A stretch of 64,000 nucleotides of DNA from Frigoribacterium sp. VKM Ac-2836 (lineage in GTDB: Bacteria; Actinomycetota; Actinomycetes; Actinomycetales; Microbacteriaceae), in contig NZ_JABRPK010000005.1 in assembly GCF_013248995.1 (NCBI RefSeq), forward strand, positions 94,919-158,918, in the 5' to 3' direction. Positions 43,844 through 53,321 of the stretch are shown here, piece by piece. Numbering within the stretch: position 1 is the stretch's first letter; the number at the start of each line of letters is the position of its first letter. A model generated the notes under the pieces. That model did no database searches. It worked only from the letters and a program-made list of their open reading frames with translations, and was not told the DNA's origin. A program made the position numbers and the translations under genes.

Positions 43844-45629
43844 GGCCGTACAGCTCCTCCCACAGGTCAGTCAGGACCTGATCGTTGTCTGCGCCCGTCT
43901 CGGCGACGAGAGCATGGTTGTCGTCGATTCTCGACGGAGCGACGATCTCCAGCCCGGACTCACCGAGCTGGATGTCGTGGGGACCCAGGTAGTACCCCTT
44001 TGAGTCGAACTCTTCCGACCGGTTCGGGTTGCGCCCCTCCCACACCCCACCCGTGCGCTGAGCAGCCTGCAGGAAGTCCCAATAGCTGTAGTCGGTGTAG
44101 GTCGTGCCCGTTCGCGCCTGCCACTCGGGCGGCATTCCCGCGCCGGCGAGTGAGACGACCTTGTCGTAGGTGGCACCCCGCACCTCGGCCGACGTGATGT
44201 TCGCGAGCCCCCAGCTGTGGCCGATCGCGATCTCTCGATGGCCGGGCTCACGTGACACAGGATCGACCGCCAGACCTCGCTGGAAGTCGTACAGGATCTT
44301 GCTCGACTTGCGAGCGAAATCGAGGTCGTTCGCCTCCGCGAAGGCCCCTACGAATTCTGCTGGGTCCCTGCGGCCTTCCGTCCCTCCAGGAAATAGCCCG
44401 TCCTTGAAGACGAACGCAGCCGTGGCCTTGCTGGGGTCGCCGTCAGACAGCCATCGGGCCATCTGCTGCACGCTCTCGGGGTCTCCATAAAACGAATCCA
44501 TGTTCGTCAGCGTCCCCGGCACGTAGGTCAGCACCGTCCTGGTCCGGTCATTCCACTCCCCGATCATCTCGATGATGCGGCTCTTAGATGGGTCGAAGAG
44601 ATACAGCTGCACCGTCGGCGGCTCGTCCACCGCACGCCCGAGGTAGGCACGCTCCCGCGCCAGAGCAGCGAGCGTGTCGGCATCGCCCGTCAGCCCCCGC
44701 CGCCGGAGCGGCCCCACCATCTCGTCGATCTCGGCCATCCGCCGCTTCGCGTTGAACACGTTCGCCGCAACTCTCACCGACGGCGGCAGACCGTCCAACG
44801 CCCCGATGATCGCCGGCGCACCGCGCACCAACGCCACCTGCAGTGCCGTCAGATCATCGGCGTTCCGTGCCCCCTGCCGACCCAGCTCGTCCCACCAGGC
44901 CCGCACCCGCTCGGGATCGGCGAGAAACGCCTTGTTCGTCAGCTCGGGATGGTGCTCGAGAAGGAGCATCAACTCGGTCGCCGAAAGGCCCGCCAGCAAC
45001 GCCAACAGTTGCTCGGCCGACGCCGTCGCAACAGCGGCCGCGGTCACCTGCGGCAGCGCACCCATCGCCTCGGCACTCTGCAGCGCGGCAACGCACCGGC
45101 GATCGACCGCCGCCCGCTCTTCGACCAGCTCGGCCCACAGGTGCGCCACGGTGTCGAGCTCTTGTCGTTCATCGTCCATGCGCCGCTGCAGAGCCGACCG
45201 CTCACCCGAGCGGTACTCGGACTCCACGACGATTCCGATCAGGTCATCCCGGGCCGCGTCCTGCGCCTCGCGCATGATCGTCTTCAGCGTGACCCCGGTC
45301 GAGAGGATGGCCTTCTCAGCCATCGCCCGCCGCGCCTCCAGGGCCCTCCTCGACTCCTGGATCAACGACAACTCGACCGCGTACGCCTCCAGCGCCTCCG
45401 CATGATGCTCCAACCCGCGCGCCACGGCAGCCACCTCGGAGGATACGTCCGTCATCGACGCCACGAACTGCTCACCCGACCGACCCCGCCAACACTCGGT
45501 GCCCCAACTTGCCGCCTCCGCCAACCGGAACGACGCCACCTCGAGATCATCGACCTCGTCACGCCTCGCCTTCGCGAGCTGCCGGATGCCCTCCACCGAG
45601 CCCACCCCCGGGTCGCCGTCGGCGCTCAC
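43833..45629 (-). CDS. WXG100-like helical domain fused to C-terminal alpha/beta-hydrolase (putative type VII secreted toxin)
   Basis: This is a 598-residue protein starting at a GTG that overlaps the upstream small gene (GTGA). Residues about 1-200 are helical, with an early WRGRSGEQF segment resembling the WxG turn of type VII substrates. The C-terminal third is an alpha/beta-hydrolase similar to the actinobacterial DUF1023 group: AIGHSWGLA with nucleophile Ser472, and candidate His572 in DDNHAL. There is no Sec signal, which fits type VII export. The order small helical partner, effector, overlapping lipoprotein is that of a polymorphic toxin with immunity gene. A lipase acting on competitor membranes is the inferred activity; a housekeeping hydrolase is the alternative. 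Confidence 0.75.
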   Translation of the reverse strand: MSADGDPGVGSVEGIRQLAKARRDEVDDLEVASFRLAEAASWGTECWRGRSGEQFVASMTDVSSEVAAVARGLEHHAEALEAYAVELSLIQESRRALEARRAMAEKAILSTGVTLKTIMREAQDAARDDLIGIVVESEYRSGERSALQRRMDDERQELDTVAHLWAELVEERAAVDRRCVAALQSAEAMGALPQVTAAAVATASAEQLLALLAGLSATELMLLLEHHPELTNKAFLADPERVRAWWDELGRQGARNADDLTALQVALVRGAPAIIGALDGLPPSVRVAANVFNAKRRMAEIDEMVGPLRRRGLTGDADTLAALARERAYLGRAVDEPPTVQLYLFDPSKSRIIEMIGEWNDRTRTVLTYVPGTLTNMDSFYGDPESVQQMARWLSDGDPSKATAAFVFKDGLFPGGTEGRRDPAEFVGAFAEANDLDFARKSSKILYDFQRGLAVDPVSREPGHREIAIGHSWGLANITSAEVRGATYDKVVSLAGAGMPPEWQARTGTTYTDYSYWDFLQAAQRTGGVWEGRNPNRSEEFDSKGYYLGPHDIQLGESGLEIVAPSRIDDNHALVAETGADNDQVLTDLWEELYGHGS

Positions 45630-45934
45630 TTCGACCCCACCCCGGCCAGGTCGCCCACCGGCAAACCGGCGGCGAGCCGGGACTCGACCTGCTCGACTTC
45701 ACGCATGAAGATGGTCGGAAAATCTGCCACGGCCCGGATCGCGTCGCCGGTCAGGTCCGCACGCCGCACCAGCTGCCCGGTGACCTCATCGAGCGTCCCG
45801 GCCACACTCGGCGACCCGACGTCAGCCGCCGACTCGACCGCCAGCGTCGCCGACACCTCGGCATCGACCGCCGCCGTCGACACCCGCCAGGCCACCGATG
45901 TCAACGTCCGTTCGTCCACCGTCAGATCTGCCAT
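45626..45934 (-). CDS. Small WXG100/EspC-like helical protein (type VII partner)
   Basis: This 102-residue protein starts at ATG 45934, with GAGG 4 bases upstream. It is mostly helical, without a signal peptide, starting MADLTVDERTLTSVAWRVST. Size, composition and tight coupling to a large WXG-like effector fit the small partner or chaperone proteins that accompany type VII secreted toxins. A longer start at 45961 is possible. No ESX core genes are in the window. Confidence 0.6.
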   Translation of the reverse strand: MADLTVDERTLTSVAWRVSTAAVDAEVSATLAVESAADVGSPSVAGTLDEVTGQLVRRADLTGDAIRAVADFPTIFMREVEQVESRLAAGLPVGDLAGVGSK

Positions 45935-46003
45935 GCACCCTCGCCCTCCGTCATGCGACATTCACATATCGCCATCGCTGAGAGTCACCCTAGCAATGCA
46001 GAA

Positions 46004-46035
46004 CGCCCGGTGTGGAAACGATCCACAACCGGGCG
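46004..46035 (-). terminator. Hairpin terminator after der
   Basis: The arms CGCCCGG-TGTGGA and TCCACA-A-CCGGGCG pair with a single bulge around the loop AACGA, 38 bases beyond the der stop codon. It separates the housekeeping transcript from the toxin locus. Confidence 0.65.
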
Positions 46036-46072
46036 CTCTCTCCACAGGTGCACCTGTGGGACGGAACCGTGA

Positions 46073-47581
46073 CTACGGGCGCTTGCGCTTCTCGCGCACG
46101 CGCATGTTCACCGTGATCGGCGTGCCCTCGAAACCGAAGATCTCGCGCAGACGACGCGTGATGAACCGTCGGTACTGGGGGTCGAGGAATCCGGTCGTGA
46201 ACAGGACGAAGGTCGGCGGGCGGTTCGCGGCCTGGGTGCCGAACAGGATGCGCGGCTGCTTGCCCGACCGCAGGGGGTGCGGGTGCTCGGCGACGAGCTC
46301 GGCCAGCAAGGCGTTGAACTTGCCGGTCGGGATGCGGGTGTCCCACGACTCGAGGGCGAGTTCGAGGGCGGGAACGAGCTTCTCGAGGTGACGACCCGTG
46401 CGGGCCGAGATGTTGACCCGCGGCGCCCACGAGACGTGGTCGAGGTCTTGTTCGATCTCGCGCTCGAGGTAGCGACGACGGTCGTCGTCCAGCAGGTCCC
46501 ACTTGTTGAACGCCAGGACGAGAGCACGGCCCGACTCGAGCACCAGGTCGATGATGCGCAGGTCCTGCGTCGAGATCTGCTCGGTGACGTCGATCACTAC
46601 GACCGCGACCTCGGCCTTCTCGAGCGCGGCAGAGGTCCGCAACGACGCGTAGAAGTCGGCACCCTGCTGCAGGTGGACGCGCTTGCGGATGCCCGCGGTG
46701 TCGACGAAGGTCCACACCCGTCCGGCGATCTCGACCTGCTCGTCGACGGGGTCACGGGTCGTGCCGGCCAGTTCGTTGACCACGACGCGCTCTTCGCCCG
46801 CGGCCTTGTTGAGCAGCGAGCTCTTGCCGACGTTCGGCCGACCGAGGATCGCGACGCGACGCGGGCCGCCGATCTCTTGCTTGGCCACGGTCGACACCGC
46901 GGGCAGCTTGGTCATGCAGAGGTCGAGCAGGTCGGCGACGTTGCGCCCGTGCAGTGCCGATGCCGGGAACGGCTCGCCGAGCCCCAACGACCACAGCGAT
47001 GCGGCCTCGAGGTCTTTGCGGGCGTCGTCGCTCTTGTTGGCGACGAGGATGACGGGCTTGTGCGAAGCGCGCAGCATGCGTACGACGGCCTCGTCGGTGG
47101 CGGTCGCCCCGACGTTCACGTCGACGACGAAGAGCACGGCGTCGGCCAGGTCGACGGCGATCTCGGCCTGCATGGCGACCGAGCGGTCGATGCCGATCGC
47201 GTCGGGCTCCCACCCGCCGGTGTCGACGAGGGTGAAACGGCGTCCGCCCCACTCGGCCTTGTACGAGACGCGGTCGCGCGTGACGCCCGGCTTGTCCTCG
47301 ACGACGGCCTCGCGCCTCCCGAGGATGCGGTTGACCATCGCGCTCTTGCCGACGTTCGGACGGCCGACGATCGCCAGCACCGGCAGGGCCGGGGCGTAGG
47401 TCAACGCGTCAGGGTCCCACTCGGCGCCCTCGAGGACGTCGATGTCGCCCTCGTCGAGGTCGTAGTCGGTCAGGCCTGCACGCAGGGCCCTGGCACGCTG
47501 GTCGGCGTCCTCGTCGGGCATCGTCTGGATGCGGTCGACCATCTGCTCGTCGAGCTCGGGGTACTTGTCGTCGTCTGCCAT
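46073..47581 (-). CDS. der: Ribosome biogenesis GTPase Der (EngA)
   Basis: This is a 502-residue protein with tandem GTPase domains: G1 motifs GRPNVGKSA and [10 protein letters not shown]3 DTGG and DTAG, and G4 NKSD and NKWD. The C-terminal KH-like domain has [17 protein letters not shown]. It acts in 50S ribosomal subunit assembly. An acidic N-terminal extension of about 65 residues is common in actinobacteria. AAGGAAG lies before the ATG, only 10 bases from the cmk stop. Last gene of a long housekeeping transcript. Confidence 0.97.
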   Translation of the reverse strand: MADDDKYPELDEQMVDRIQTMPDEDADQRARALRAGLTDYDLDEGDIDVLEGAEWDPDALTYAPALPVLAIVGRPNVGKSAMVNRILGRREAVVEDKPGVTRDRVSYKAEWGGRRFTLVDTGGWEPDAIGIDRSVAMQAEIAVDLADAVLFVVDVNVGATATDEAVVRMLRASHKPVILVANKSDDARKDLEAASLWSLGLGEPFPASALHGRNVADLLDLCMTKLPAVSTVAKQEIGGPRRVAILGRPNVGKSSLLNKAAGEERVVVNELAGTTRDPVDEQVEIAGRVWTFVDTAGIRKRVHLQQGADFYASLRTSAALEKAEVAVVVIDVTEQISTQDLRIIDLVLESGRALVLAFNKWDLLDDDRRRYLEREIEQDLDHVSWAPRVNISARTGRHLEKLVPALELALESWDTRIPTGKFNALLAELVAEHPHPLRSGKQPRILFGTQAANRPPTFVLFTTGFLDPQYRRFITRRLREIFGFEGTPITVNMRVREKRKRP

Positions 47582-47591
47582 GGGGTCTTCC

Positions 47592-48407
47592 TTAAGAAAT
47601 GGGGGTGCTCGCTCGCACGAGCTCGACCACGGCCTGCACGGTCCGGTCGAAGTCGAGTTGGGTGGAGTCGACGGTGGAGACGCCGGGTGCGGCGGTCATG
47701 AAGTCGACGACCTTGCTGTCGAGCCGGTCGCGGGTCGAGAGCTGCCGAGCTGTCTCTTCGGCACTCTGCCCGGTCACCTCGGCCGAACGCCTGGCCATTC
47801 TAGCGGCTTCGCTCGCGGTCAACAGGATTCTGACCTGGGCATCCGGTGCGACGACGGTCGTGATGTCGCGCCCCTCGGTGACGATGCCCGGCTTGTCGGT
47901 CGAGGCGATGATGCGTCGGAACAGGTCGACCATGAACCGGCGGACCTCGGGCACCTTGGCCACGTGGCTGACGGCGGTCGTCACCCGCGGCGTCCGGATC
48001 TCGTCGGTCACGTCGCGACCGCCGACGGTGACCGAGGAGGCGCGGGCCGGGTCGATCCCGATCGCGTAGTGGAACGTCGGCAAGGCCGCGATGATCGCCT
48101 CCGCGTCCTCGAGGTCGACTTTGCCGTCGAGAGCGTGCAGCGCGAAGGCCCGGTAGGCCGCCCCGGTGTCTTGGTAGTCGAACCCGAGGGCGGATGCGGA
48201 GGCGCGGCTGACGCTGGACTTGCCGCTTCCGGCCGGTCCGTCGACGGCCACCACGACGTGGCGGTGCACGGCCGCGGCGGTCTCGGCGCGCAGTTCTTCG
48301 ACGTGCGCTTCGCCGGCGGGACCGCCGACGCCGTGCTCCCCCGGCGAGCGCTCGAGGTCGACGTCGGCGGCCACGTCGGAGCCCGTGGCGTTCACGTCGG
48401 CGCTCAC
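47592..48407 (-). CDS. cmk: Cytidylate kinase
   Basis: This 271-residue enzyme phosphorylates CMP and dCMP. The P-loop is [15 protein letters not shown], and substrate-binding segments include [11 protein letters not shown] and [18 protein letters not shown]. The catalytic part spans about residues 48-268; the N-terminal 45 residues are a disordered extension. The ATG overlaps the tyrA stop. An AGGAGGCGCGG copy in the NMP-binding insert reads Arg-Ala-Ser-Ser. Confidence 0.96.
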   Translation of the reverse strand: MSADVNATGSDVAADVDLERSPGEHGVGGPAGEAHVEELRAETAAAVHRHVVVAVDGPAGSGKSSVSRASASALGFDYQDTGAAYRAFALHALDGKVDLEDAEAIIAALPTFHYAIGIDPARASSVTVGGRDVTDEIRTPRVTTAVSHVAKVPEVRRFMVDLFRRIIASTDKPGIVTEGRDITTVVAPDAQVRILLTASEAARMARRSAEVTGQSAEETARQLSTRDRLDSKVVDFMTAAPGVSTVDSTQLDFDRTVQAVVELVRASTPIS

Positions 48408-49615
48408 GCGAACGCCCCTGCGACGGTCCAGCCCCGGGCGTCGAGCTCGGTCACGAGTCGGTCTTCTTGTTCGGGCACGATCGATACCTCCGCGAGTCCT
48501 ACCTGCGCACCCGGCGAGTGCTCGAGCCGCAGGTCTTCCAGGTTGACGCCGATCTCACCGATCTCGGTGAGCAGGCGGGCCAGCTGCCCGGGGGTGTCGT
48601 CGACCATGACGATAACCGAGCTGAACTGGGTCTGTTGCCCGTGCTTGCCGGGCAGGCGGGCGACACCGGTGTTGCCGGCGCCGATGCTTTCCGCGACGGC
48701 ACGACGACTGCCCGGGGCGTCCGGCGCCTCGAGGGCGTCGACGACGCGGTCGAGGTCGGTACGGAGCTCGCGCAGCACGGCGACGACCCGCGAGGCGTTG
48801 GCCCCGAGGATCTGCGTCCAGAGCACCGGGTCGCTGCTCGCGATGCGCGTGACGTCACGGACGCCCTGACCGGCGAGGCCGAGCGACGCGTCGGGTGCGT
48901 CGCGCAGACGGGTCGCCATCAACGAGGCGACGACCTGTGGCGCGTGGCTGACGAGGGCGACGCCGGCGTCGTGCTCTTCGGGAGTCATCTCGATCGGGGT
49001 CGCCCCGAGATCGAGTGCGAGGTCCTCCACGGCGGAGGCTCGTCGGTACGTGATGTCGTCGTGCCCGGCGATGACCCAGGGGCGGCCGACGAAGAGGTCG
49101 GCGCGAGCCGAGACGGCTCCCCCGCGTTCCCGCCCGGCCATGGGGTGCGAGCCGATGTACCGCGAGACGTCGGCACCGCGCTCGCGCAATTCGGCGAGCG
49201 GGGCGACCTTGACCGATGCGACGTCGGTCACGAGCGCCTCGGGCCAGGCGCCGAGCTCGCGGGCGACGATGTCGCTCGTCACGTCGGGCGGCACGGCGAC
49301 GACGACGAGCCCGGGGGTGTCGCCGTCGGCCGGGGGCCGCCCGGCGCCGTAGTCGACGGCGAGGCGGCGCGCCGCCGGCGACACGTCGTCGAGGATCACG
49401 TCGACGCCGTGTTGACGCAGTCGCAGACCGATGCTGGCACCGAGCAGACCCGAACCGACGATGCGCACCTGGCCCGCGAGCCGACGGCTTCCGGCGGCCA
49501 GCGCATCGGACGTCGACGCGTCGACGGTGGACACCTCAGCGGTCGACGTGTCGGCGGTCGAGTCGTCAGGCGTGGTCGAGTCGTCGGACGAGGAGGCGCG
49601 GTGCGCGTCGGTCAC
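48404..49615 (-). CDS. tyrA: Prephenate dehydrogenase with C-terminal ACT domain
   Basis: This is a 403-residue enzyme of tyrosine biosynthesis that oxidises prephenate to 4-hydroxyphenylpyruvate with NAD. The Rossmann motif is VRIVGSGLLGASIG (about residues 50-63), with IGSHPMAGRERGG carrying the catalytic His. The final about 75 residues form an ACT domain (VDDTPGQLARLLTEIGEIGVN), implying feedback control by an amino acid. The first 45 residues are a low-complexity Ser/Thr/Asp stretch with an AGGAGGCGCGG copy. It lies between rluB and cmk, overlapping both. Confidence 0.94.
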   Translation of the reverse strand: MTDAHRASSSDDSTTPDDSTADTSTAEVSTVDASTSDALAAGSRRLAGQVRIVGSGLLGASIGLRLRQHGVDVILDDVSPAARRLAVDYGAGRPPADGDTPGLVVVAVPPDVTSDIVARELGAWPEALVTDVASVKVAPLAELRERGADVSRYIGSHPMAGRERGGAVSARADLFVGRPWVIAGHDDITYRRASAVEDLALDLGATPIEMTPEEHDAGVALVSHAPQVVASLMATRLRDAPDASLGLAGQGVRDVTRIASSDPVLWTQILGANASRVVAVLRELRTDLDRVVDALEAPDAPGSRRAVAESIGAGNTGVARLPGKHGQQTQFSSVIVMVDDTPGQLARLLTEIGEIGVNLEDLRLEHSPGAQVGLAEVSIVPEQEDRLVTELDARGWTVAGAFA

Positions 49616-51813
49616 GACCGCCCGCCCCCTCGGGGACCACGTCCCCCGGCGTCGGGTCGGCCACGGTAGGGACGGTCACCGCCGCGGTCGTCACGCCCAC
49701 CGCGGTCGTCACGCCCGCCACGGTCGTCACGCGGGCCACGGGCGGGTCCACCGCGCGAACCGCCGCGGTCGTCACGCTGCTCACGGCCCTGGTAGCCGCC
49801 GCCGCGCGAACCGTCGCGTCCTGCGCGATCGTCGCGACCCTGGTAGCCGGCACCGCGCGAGCCACCACGGTCGTCACGGCCTTGATAGCCGCCGCGCGAA
49901 TCGCCGCGGTCTCCGCGGTCGTCGCGCTGCTCACGGCCCTGGTACCCGCCACGCGAACCACCACGGTCCTCACGACCCTGGTACCCACCACGCGAACCAC
50001 CACGGTCCTCACGACCCTGGTACCCACCACGCGAACCACCACGGTCGTCGCGCGAGTCGCGCCCGCCCTGGTAGCCGGCGCCGTCGGCACGACGATCGTC
50101 ACGGCCACCGCGCTCGTCCTCGCCACGCTCGGCCGCGCTGCGGTCGACCCACCCGCGGTTGGTCGCCTTGCCACCGGCACGGATGCCCGAGGGACGTCCC
50201 GTGCGCGGGTCGCGGTTGGCGTCGCGGTTGGGGTAACCCGCCGCGCGCTCTTCGCCCGGGGTCAAAGGACGGTCGCCGCCACCCCGCGGTGCGCGGTCGT
50301 CGCGCGAGACGAACCCGCCGCGCGTGCCCCGGTCGTCACGCGACACGAAGCCACCACGATCGTCGCGACCACGCCCGTCGTCGTTGCGCCCCTGGTAGCC
50401 AGGACGCGAACCGCCCCGGTCGTCACGACCCTGGTAGCCGCCACGCGAACCACCGCGGTCGTCACGACCCTGGTAGCCACCACGGGCCGGACGCTCGTCG
50501 CGCCCGCGACCGTCGTCGTTACGGCCTTGGTAACCCCCACGCGACTCACCGCGGCCGTCGTCATTGCGGCCCTGGTACCCCCCACGGTCGTCCCGACCCT
50601 GGTGGCCCCCGCGAGCCGGACGCTCGTCGCTCCCGTGGTACCCGGTGCGAGCCGGGCGCCCCGCGCGTCCACGGCCGTCGTCGTTGTTTCCCTGGTAGCC
50701 ACGCACGGGGCGCTCGTCGCCGGAGCGTCCGTCGTGCCGGTTGCCCTGGTAGCCGCCCCGGGTCGGACGCTCGTCACGCTGCCCGCGCCGCGCCTCCTGC
50801 TCTCGGCGCACCTGCGCCCGGCGGGAGGTCGACTCGGCCTGGTCGCGGGCCGCCGCACGGCGACGCTCGGCACGGGCGTCGGTCGCGGGGTCGTACTCTT
50901 CGTCGTCCTCGTCGTAGTAGTCCTTCTCGACCTCGTCGTCGGCGAGGGCCAGCTCGACCACGTCGGCCTCGTCGACGGGGGCGTCGGGGCTCTCGGTGAT
51001 CGGGGCGGCGTCGACCGTCGAGTCCGCCGTGGCGTCACGCGAGATCGTGAGGATCGCCCCGAGCTCGACCTTGGTCAACGACCGCATGTGGCCGACCTTG
51101 AGCGTGCCGAGGTGCAGCGGGCCGAACGAGCGGCGCACGAGGTCGACAACCGGGTGGCCGACGGCCTCGAGCATGCGACGCACGATGCGGTTGCGACCCG
51201 AGTGCAGTGTGATCTCGATCAGCGACGAATCGGACGAACGCGACAGACCCGCGCCGCCGGCGACCAACGTCGCCTTGTCCGCCGCGATCGGGCCGTCGTC
51301 GAGTTCGACACCGGTCGTGAGCTCGGTGAGCACCGCGGGCGTGACGACGCCCTTGACCTTGGCGATGTAGGTCTTGGTGACACCGAACGACGGGTGCGCG
51401 AGCACGTGTGCGAGCTCGCCGTCGTTGGTCAGCACCAGCAGACCACTCGTCTCGACGTCGAGGCGGCCGACGTTGAAGAGGCGCTCTTCGTATTGCTCGG
51501 TGAACTGGCGCAGGTCGGGACGGCCGTTCTCGTCGCTGAGGGTGCTGACGATGCCGACCGGCTTGTTCAGCATGACGTAGCGACGCGTGGCGTCGAGCTG
51601 CACGGCGCTGCCGTCGACGACGATCTTGTCTTTCGTCGGGTCGATGCGACGACCGGGCTCGGTGACGACCTTGCCGTTGACCGTCACCCGACCGGCGGCG
51701 ATCATGTCTTCGCTCACGCGGCGCGAGGCGACGCCGGCCGCCGCCATGACCTTCTGCAGGCGCTCACCCGAGGCCATCTCGGAGTCGTCGGACGAGAACT
51801 GACTACGCGACAT
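49612..51813 (-). CDS. rluB: 23S rRNA pseudouridine synthase RluB with very long RG-rich tail
   Basis: This 733-residue protein has an N-terminal S4 domain (ERLQKVMAAAGVASRRVSEDMI), the catalytic motif GRLDVETSGLLVLTNDG with Asp119, and a catalytic core ending near residue 260. The remaining about 470 residues are an acidic segment followed by a low-complexity tail of repeated Gly-Tyr-Gln-Gly-Arg-(Asp/Glu)-Asp-Arg-Gly-Gly units. Homologues usually have a short tail or none. RG-rich tails bind RNA in many proteins. The ATG at 51813 overlaps scpB by 11 bases. Confidence 0.93.
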   Translation of the reverse strand: MSRSQFSSDDSEMASGERLQKVMAAAGVASRRVSEDMIAAGRVTVNGKVVTEPGRRIDPTKDKIVVDGSAVQLDATRRYVMLNKPVGIVSTLSDENGRPDLRQFTEQYEERLFNVGRLDVETSGLLVLTNDGELAHVLAHPSFGVTKTYIAKVKGVVTPAVLTELTTGVELDDGPIAADKATLVAGGAGLSRSSDSSLIEITLHSGRNRIVRRMLEAVGHPVVDLVRRSFGPLHLGTLKVGHMRSLTKVELGAILTISRDATADSTVDAAPITESPDAPVDEADVVELALADDEVEKDYYDEDDEEYDPATDARAERRRAAARDQAESTSRRAQVRREQEARRGQRDERPTRGGYQGNRHDGRSGDERPVRGYQGNNDDGRGRAGRPARTGYHGSDERPARGGHQGRDDRGGYQGRNDDGRGESRGGYQGRNDDGRGRDERPARGGYQGRDDRGGSRGGYQGRDDRGGSRPGYQGRNDDGRGRDDRGGFVSRDDRGTRGGFVSRDDRAPRGGGDRPLTPGEERAAGYPNRDANRDPRTGRPSGIRAGGKATNRGWVDRSAAERGEDERGGRDDRRADGAGYQGGRDSRDDRGGSRGGYQGREDRGGSRGGYQGREDRGGSRGGYQGREQRDDRGDRGDSRGGYQGRDDRGGSRGAGYQGRDDRAGRDGSRGGGYQGREQRDDRGGSRGGPARGPRDDRGGRDDRGGRDDRGGDRPYRGRPDAGGRGPRGGGRS
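49640..50780. repeat. Degenerate tandem coding repeats of the RluB tail
   Basis: Units of about 24-36 bases encode variants of GYQGRDDRGGSR, many nearly identical at the DNA level, especially between about 49960 and 50050. Such repeats can expand or contract by recombination, so tail length may vary between strains. Confidence 0.8.
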
Positions 51814-52441
51814 CGTCGAAACCCCCCTGGCCGTCCGAGAGCAGGGGCGAGATGAGGGGCAGCTCATCGAGCGAGTTGATGCCGAGATGGGTCAAGAGGA
51901 GGCCTGTCGTTTCGTAGTTGATGGCGCCTGTCTCGGGGTCGGTGGACGACTCCGTGATCAGACCGCGACCCAGCAGCGTACGGACGACCGAGTCGACGTT
52001 GACCGCCCGAATCTGGGCGATGCTACTGCGGGTGATGGGTTGCTTGTAGGCGATGACCGCCAGCGTCTCGAGAGCCGCTGAGGACAGTTTCGTCGGGTTC
52101 TGCGTCAGCACGAAATCGCGCACGACCGGATCGTGCTCGTCACGCACGTAGAATCGCCAGCCACCGCCGACCTCACGCAGCTCGAAGCCGCGCCGGACGG
52201 TGCTGTCGACACCGTCGAAGTCGGCCACGAGCGCCGCGATCGCCCTCCGCACGGCGGGGACCGGCGCGCCGACGGCGGTGGCCAACTCGACGAGCGGCTG
52301 CGGCTCGTCGGCGACCATCAGCAGCGCCTCGAGCTGGCGTGCGATCACGACGGTCGGGTCGGCCTCTCGAGTCGGGGCATCTTGGTTCTGGGCCCCGGTC
52401 GACTCGACGGACGAGGAGGCGCGGGCGGCGTCACCCCTCAT
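51803..52441 (-). CDS. scpB: Segregation and condensation protein B
   Basis: This is a 212-residue kleisin-associated protein with two winged-helix domains: EALLMVADEPQPLVELATAVG and LSSAALETLAVIAYKQPITRSSI with the VDSVVRTLLGRGLI segment. It binds ScpA in the SMC condensin complex. The ATG overlaps scpA by 11 bases. A disordered N-terminus of about 30 residues includes one AGGAGGCGCGG copy. Confidence 0.95.
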   Translation of the reverse strand: MRGDAARASSSVESTGAQNQDAPTREADPTVVIARQLEALLMVADEPQPLVELATAVGAPVPAVRRAIAALVADFDGVDSTVRRGFELREVGGGWRFYVRDEHDPVVRDFVLTQNPTKLSSAALETLAVIAYKQPITRSSIAQIRAVNVDSVVRTLLGRGLITESSTDPETGAINYETTGLLLTHLGINSLDELPLISPLLSDGQGGFDDVA

Positions 52442-53321
52442 AGTCGGCCCCCAGCGCCGCCAGGTTCTCTTCGGTCCAGGTCTCGGCCACCCAGCGCACG
52501 CTGAGCTCCCCGAGCGGCTCGACCTGCTCGAACGAGATCGACGCGTGTCGGTACAACTCGAGCAGGGCGAGGAATCGTGCGACGACGACACCCTTCTCGT
52601 CGACGCCTGCGACGAGCTCGCGGAAGGTGAGGACCGCGCCGCGACGCAGCAGCGACACGACGATGGCCGCCTGCTCGCGGATGCTGACCAGGGGCGCGTG
52701 CAAGTGCTCGAGGCCGACCGTGGGGATCTCGCGGGGGGCCAACGCCACGGTGGCGAGGGCGGCGAAGTCGTCCGGCGACAGCGTCCAGACGAGCTCGGGC
52801 GTCGTGACCCGGTACTTCTGCTCGAGCCGCACCGAGCGGGCGTGCCGAGCCGCCTCGGCCGCAGCGTGCCGGGCGAACCATTCGGCGGCCTGCTTGAAGG
52901 CCCGGTACTGCAGCAGCCGGGCGAAGAGCAGGTCGCGCGCCTCGAGCAGCGCGACGTCCTCGGCATCGACGAGTTCACCCTGGGGCAACAACCCGGCGAC
53001 CTTGAGGTCGAGCAGGGTGGCCGCGACGACGATGAACTCGCTGGCCTGGTCGAGATTCTCGTCGGTGTCGATGCGGCGGAGGAACGACAAGAACTCGTCG
53101 GTCACGGCGCTGAGGGCGACCTCGGTGATGTCCATCTCGCGCTTGGCGATCAGCGAGAGCAACAGGTCGAAGGGCCCACTGAAGTTCTCGAGTCGCACCT
53201 CGAACCCGGACGACACCTCGGGTGCGTCGACGCCGACGCCGACCCCCGGGGCGAGTCCGCGTACAGCGGCATCGTCGTCGTCGGTGACCTGGGCGGTCGC
53301 CGTCTCAGGCCGCGGCACCAC
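52431..53321 (-). CDS. scpA: Segregation and condensation protein A
   Basis: This 296-residue kleisin of the SMC complex has a typical start of the conserved region (FEVRLENFSGPFDLLLSLIAKREMDI) and a C-terminal winged helix ending LGELSVRWVAETWTEENLAALG. The GTG at 53321 lies inside the parA gene end (17-base overlap); a second in-frame GTG follows immediately. Works with ScpB and SMC in chromosome organisation. Confidence 0.95.
   Translation of the reverse strand: MVPRPETATAQVTDDDDAAVRGLAPGVGVGVDAPEVSSGFEVRLENFSGPFDLLLSLIAKREMDITEVALSAVTDEFLSFLRRIDTDENLDQASEFIVVAATLLDLKVAGLLPQGELVDAEDVALLEARDLLFARLLQYRAFKQAAEWFARHAAAEAARHARSVRLEQKYRVTTPELVWTLSPDDFAALATVALAPREIPTVGLEHLHAPLVSIREQAAIVVSLLRRGAVLTFRELVAGVDEKGVVVARFLALLELYRHASISFEQVEPLGELSVRWVAETWTEENLAALGADYEG

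Noticed and set aside
49216..51855. 879-codon plus-strand frame opposite rluB and tyrA
   Set aside because: The Thr/Val/Ala-rich text is the antisense of the RG-repeat tail and of tyrA; no start signal or domain supports it.
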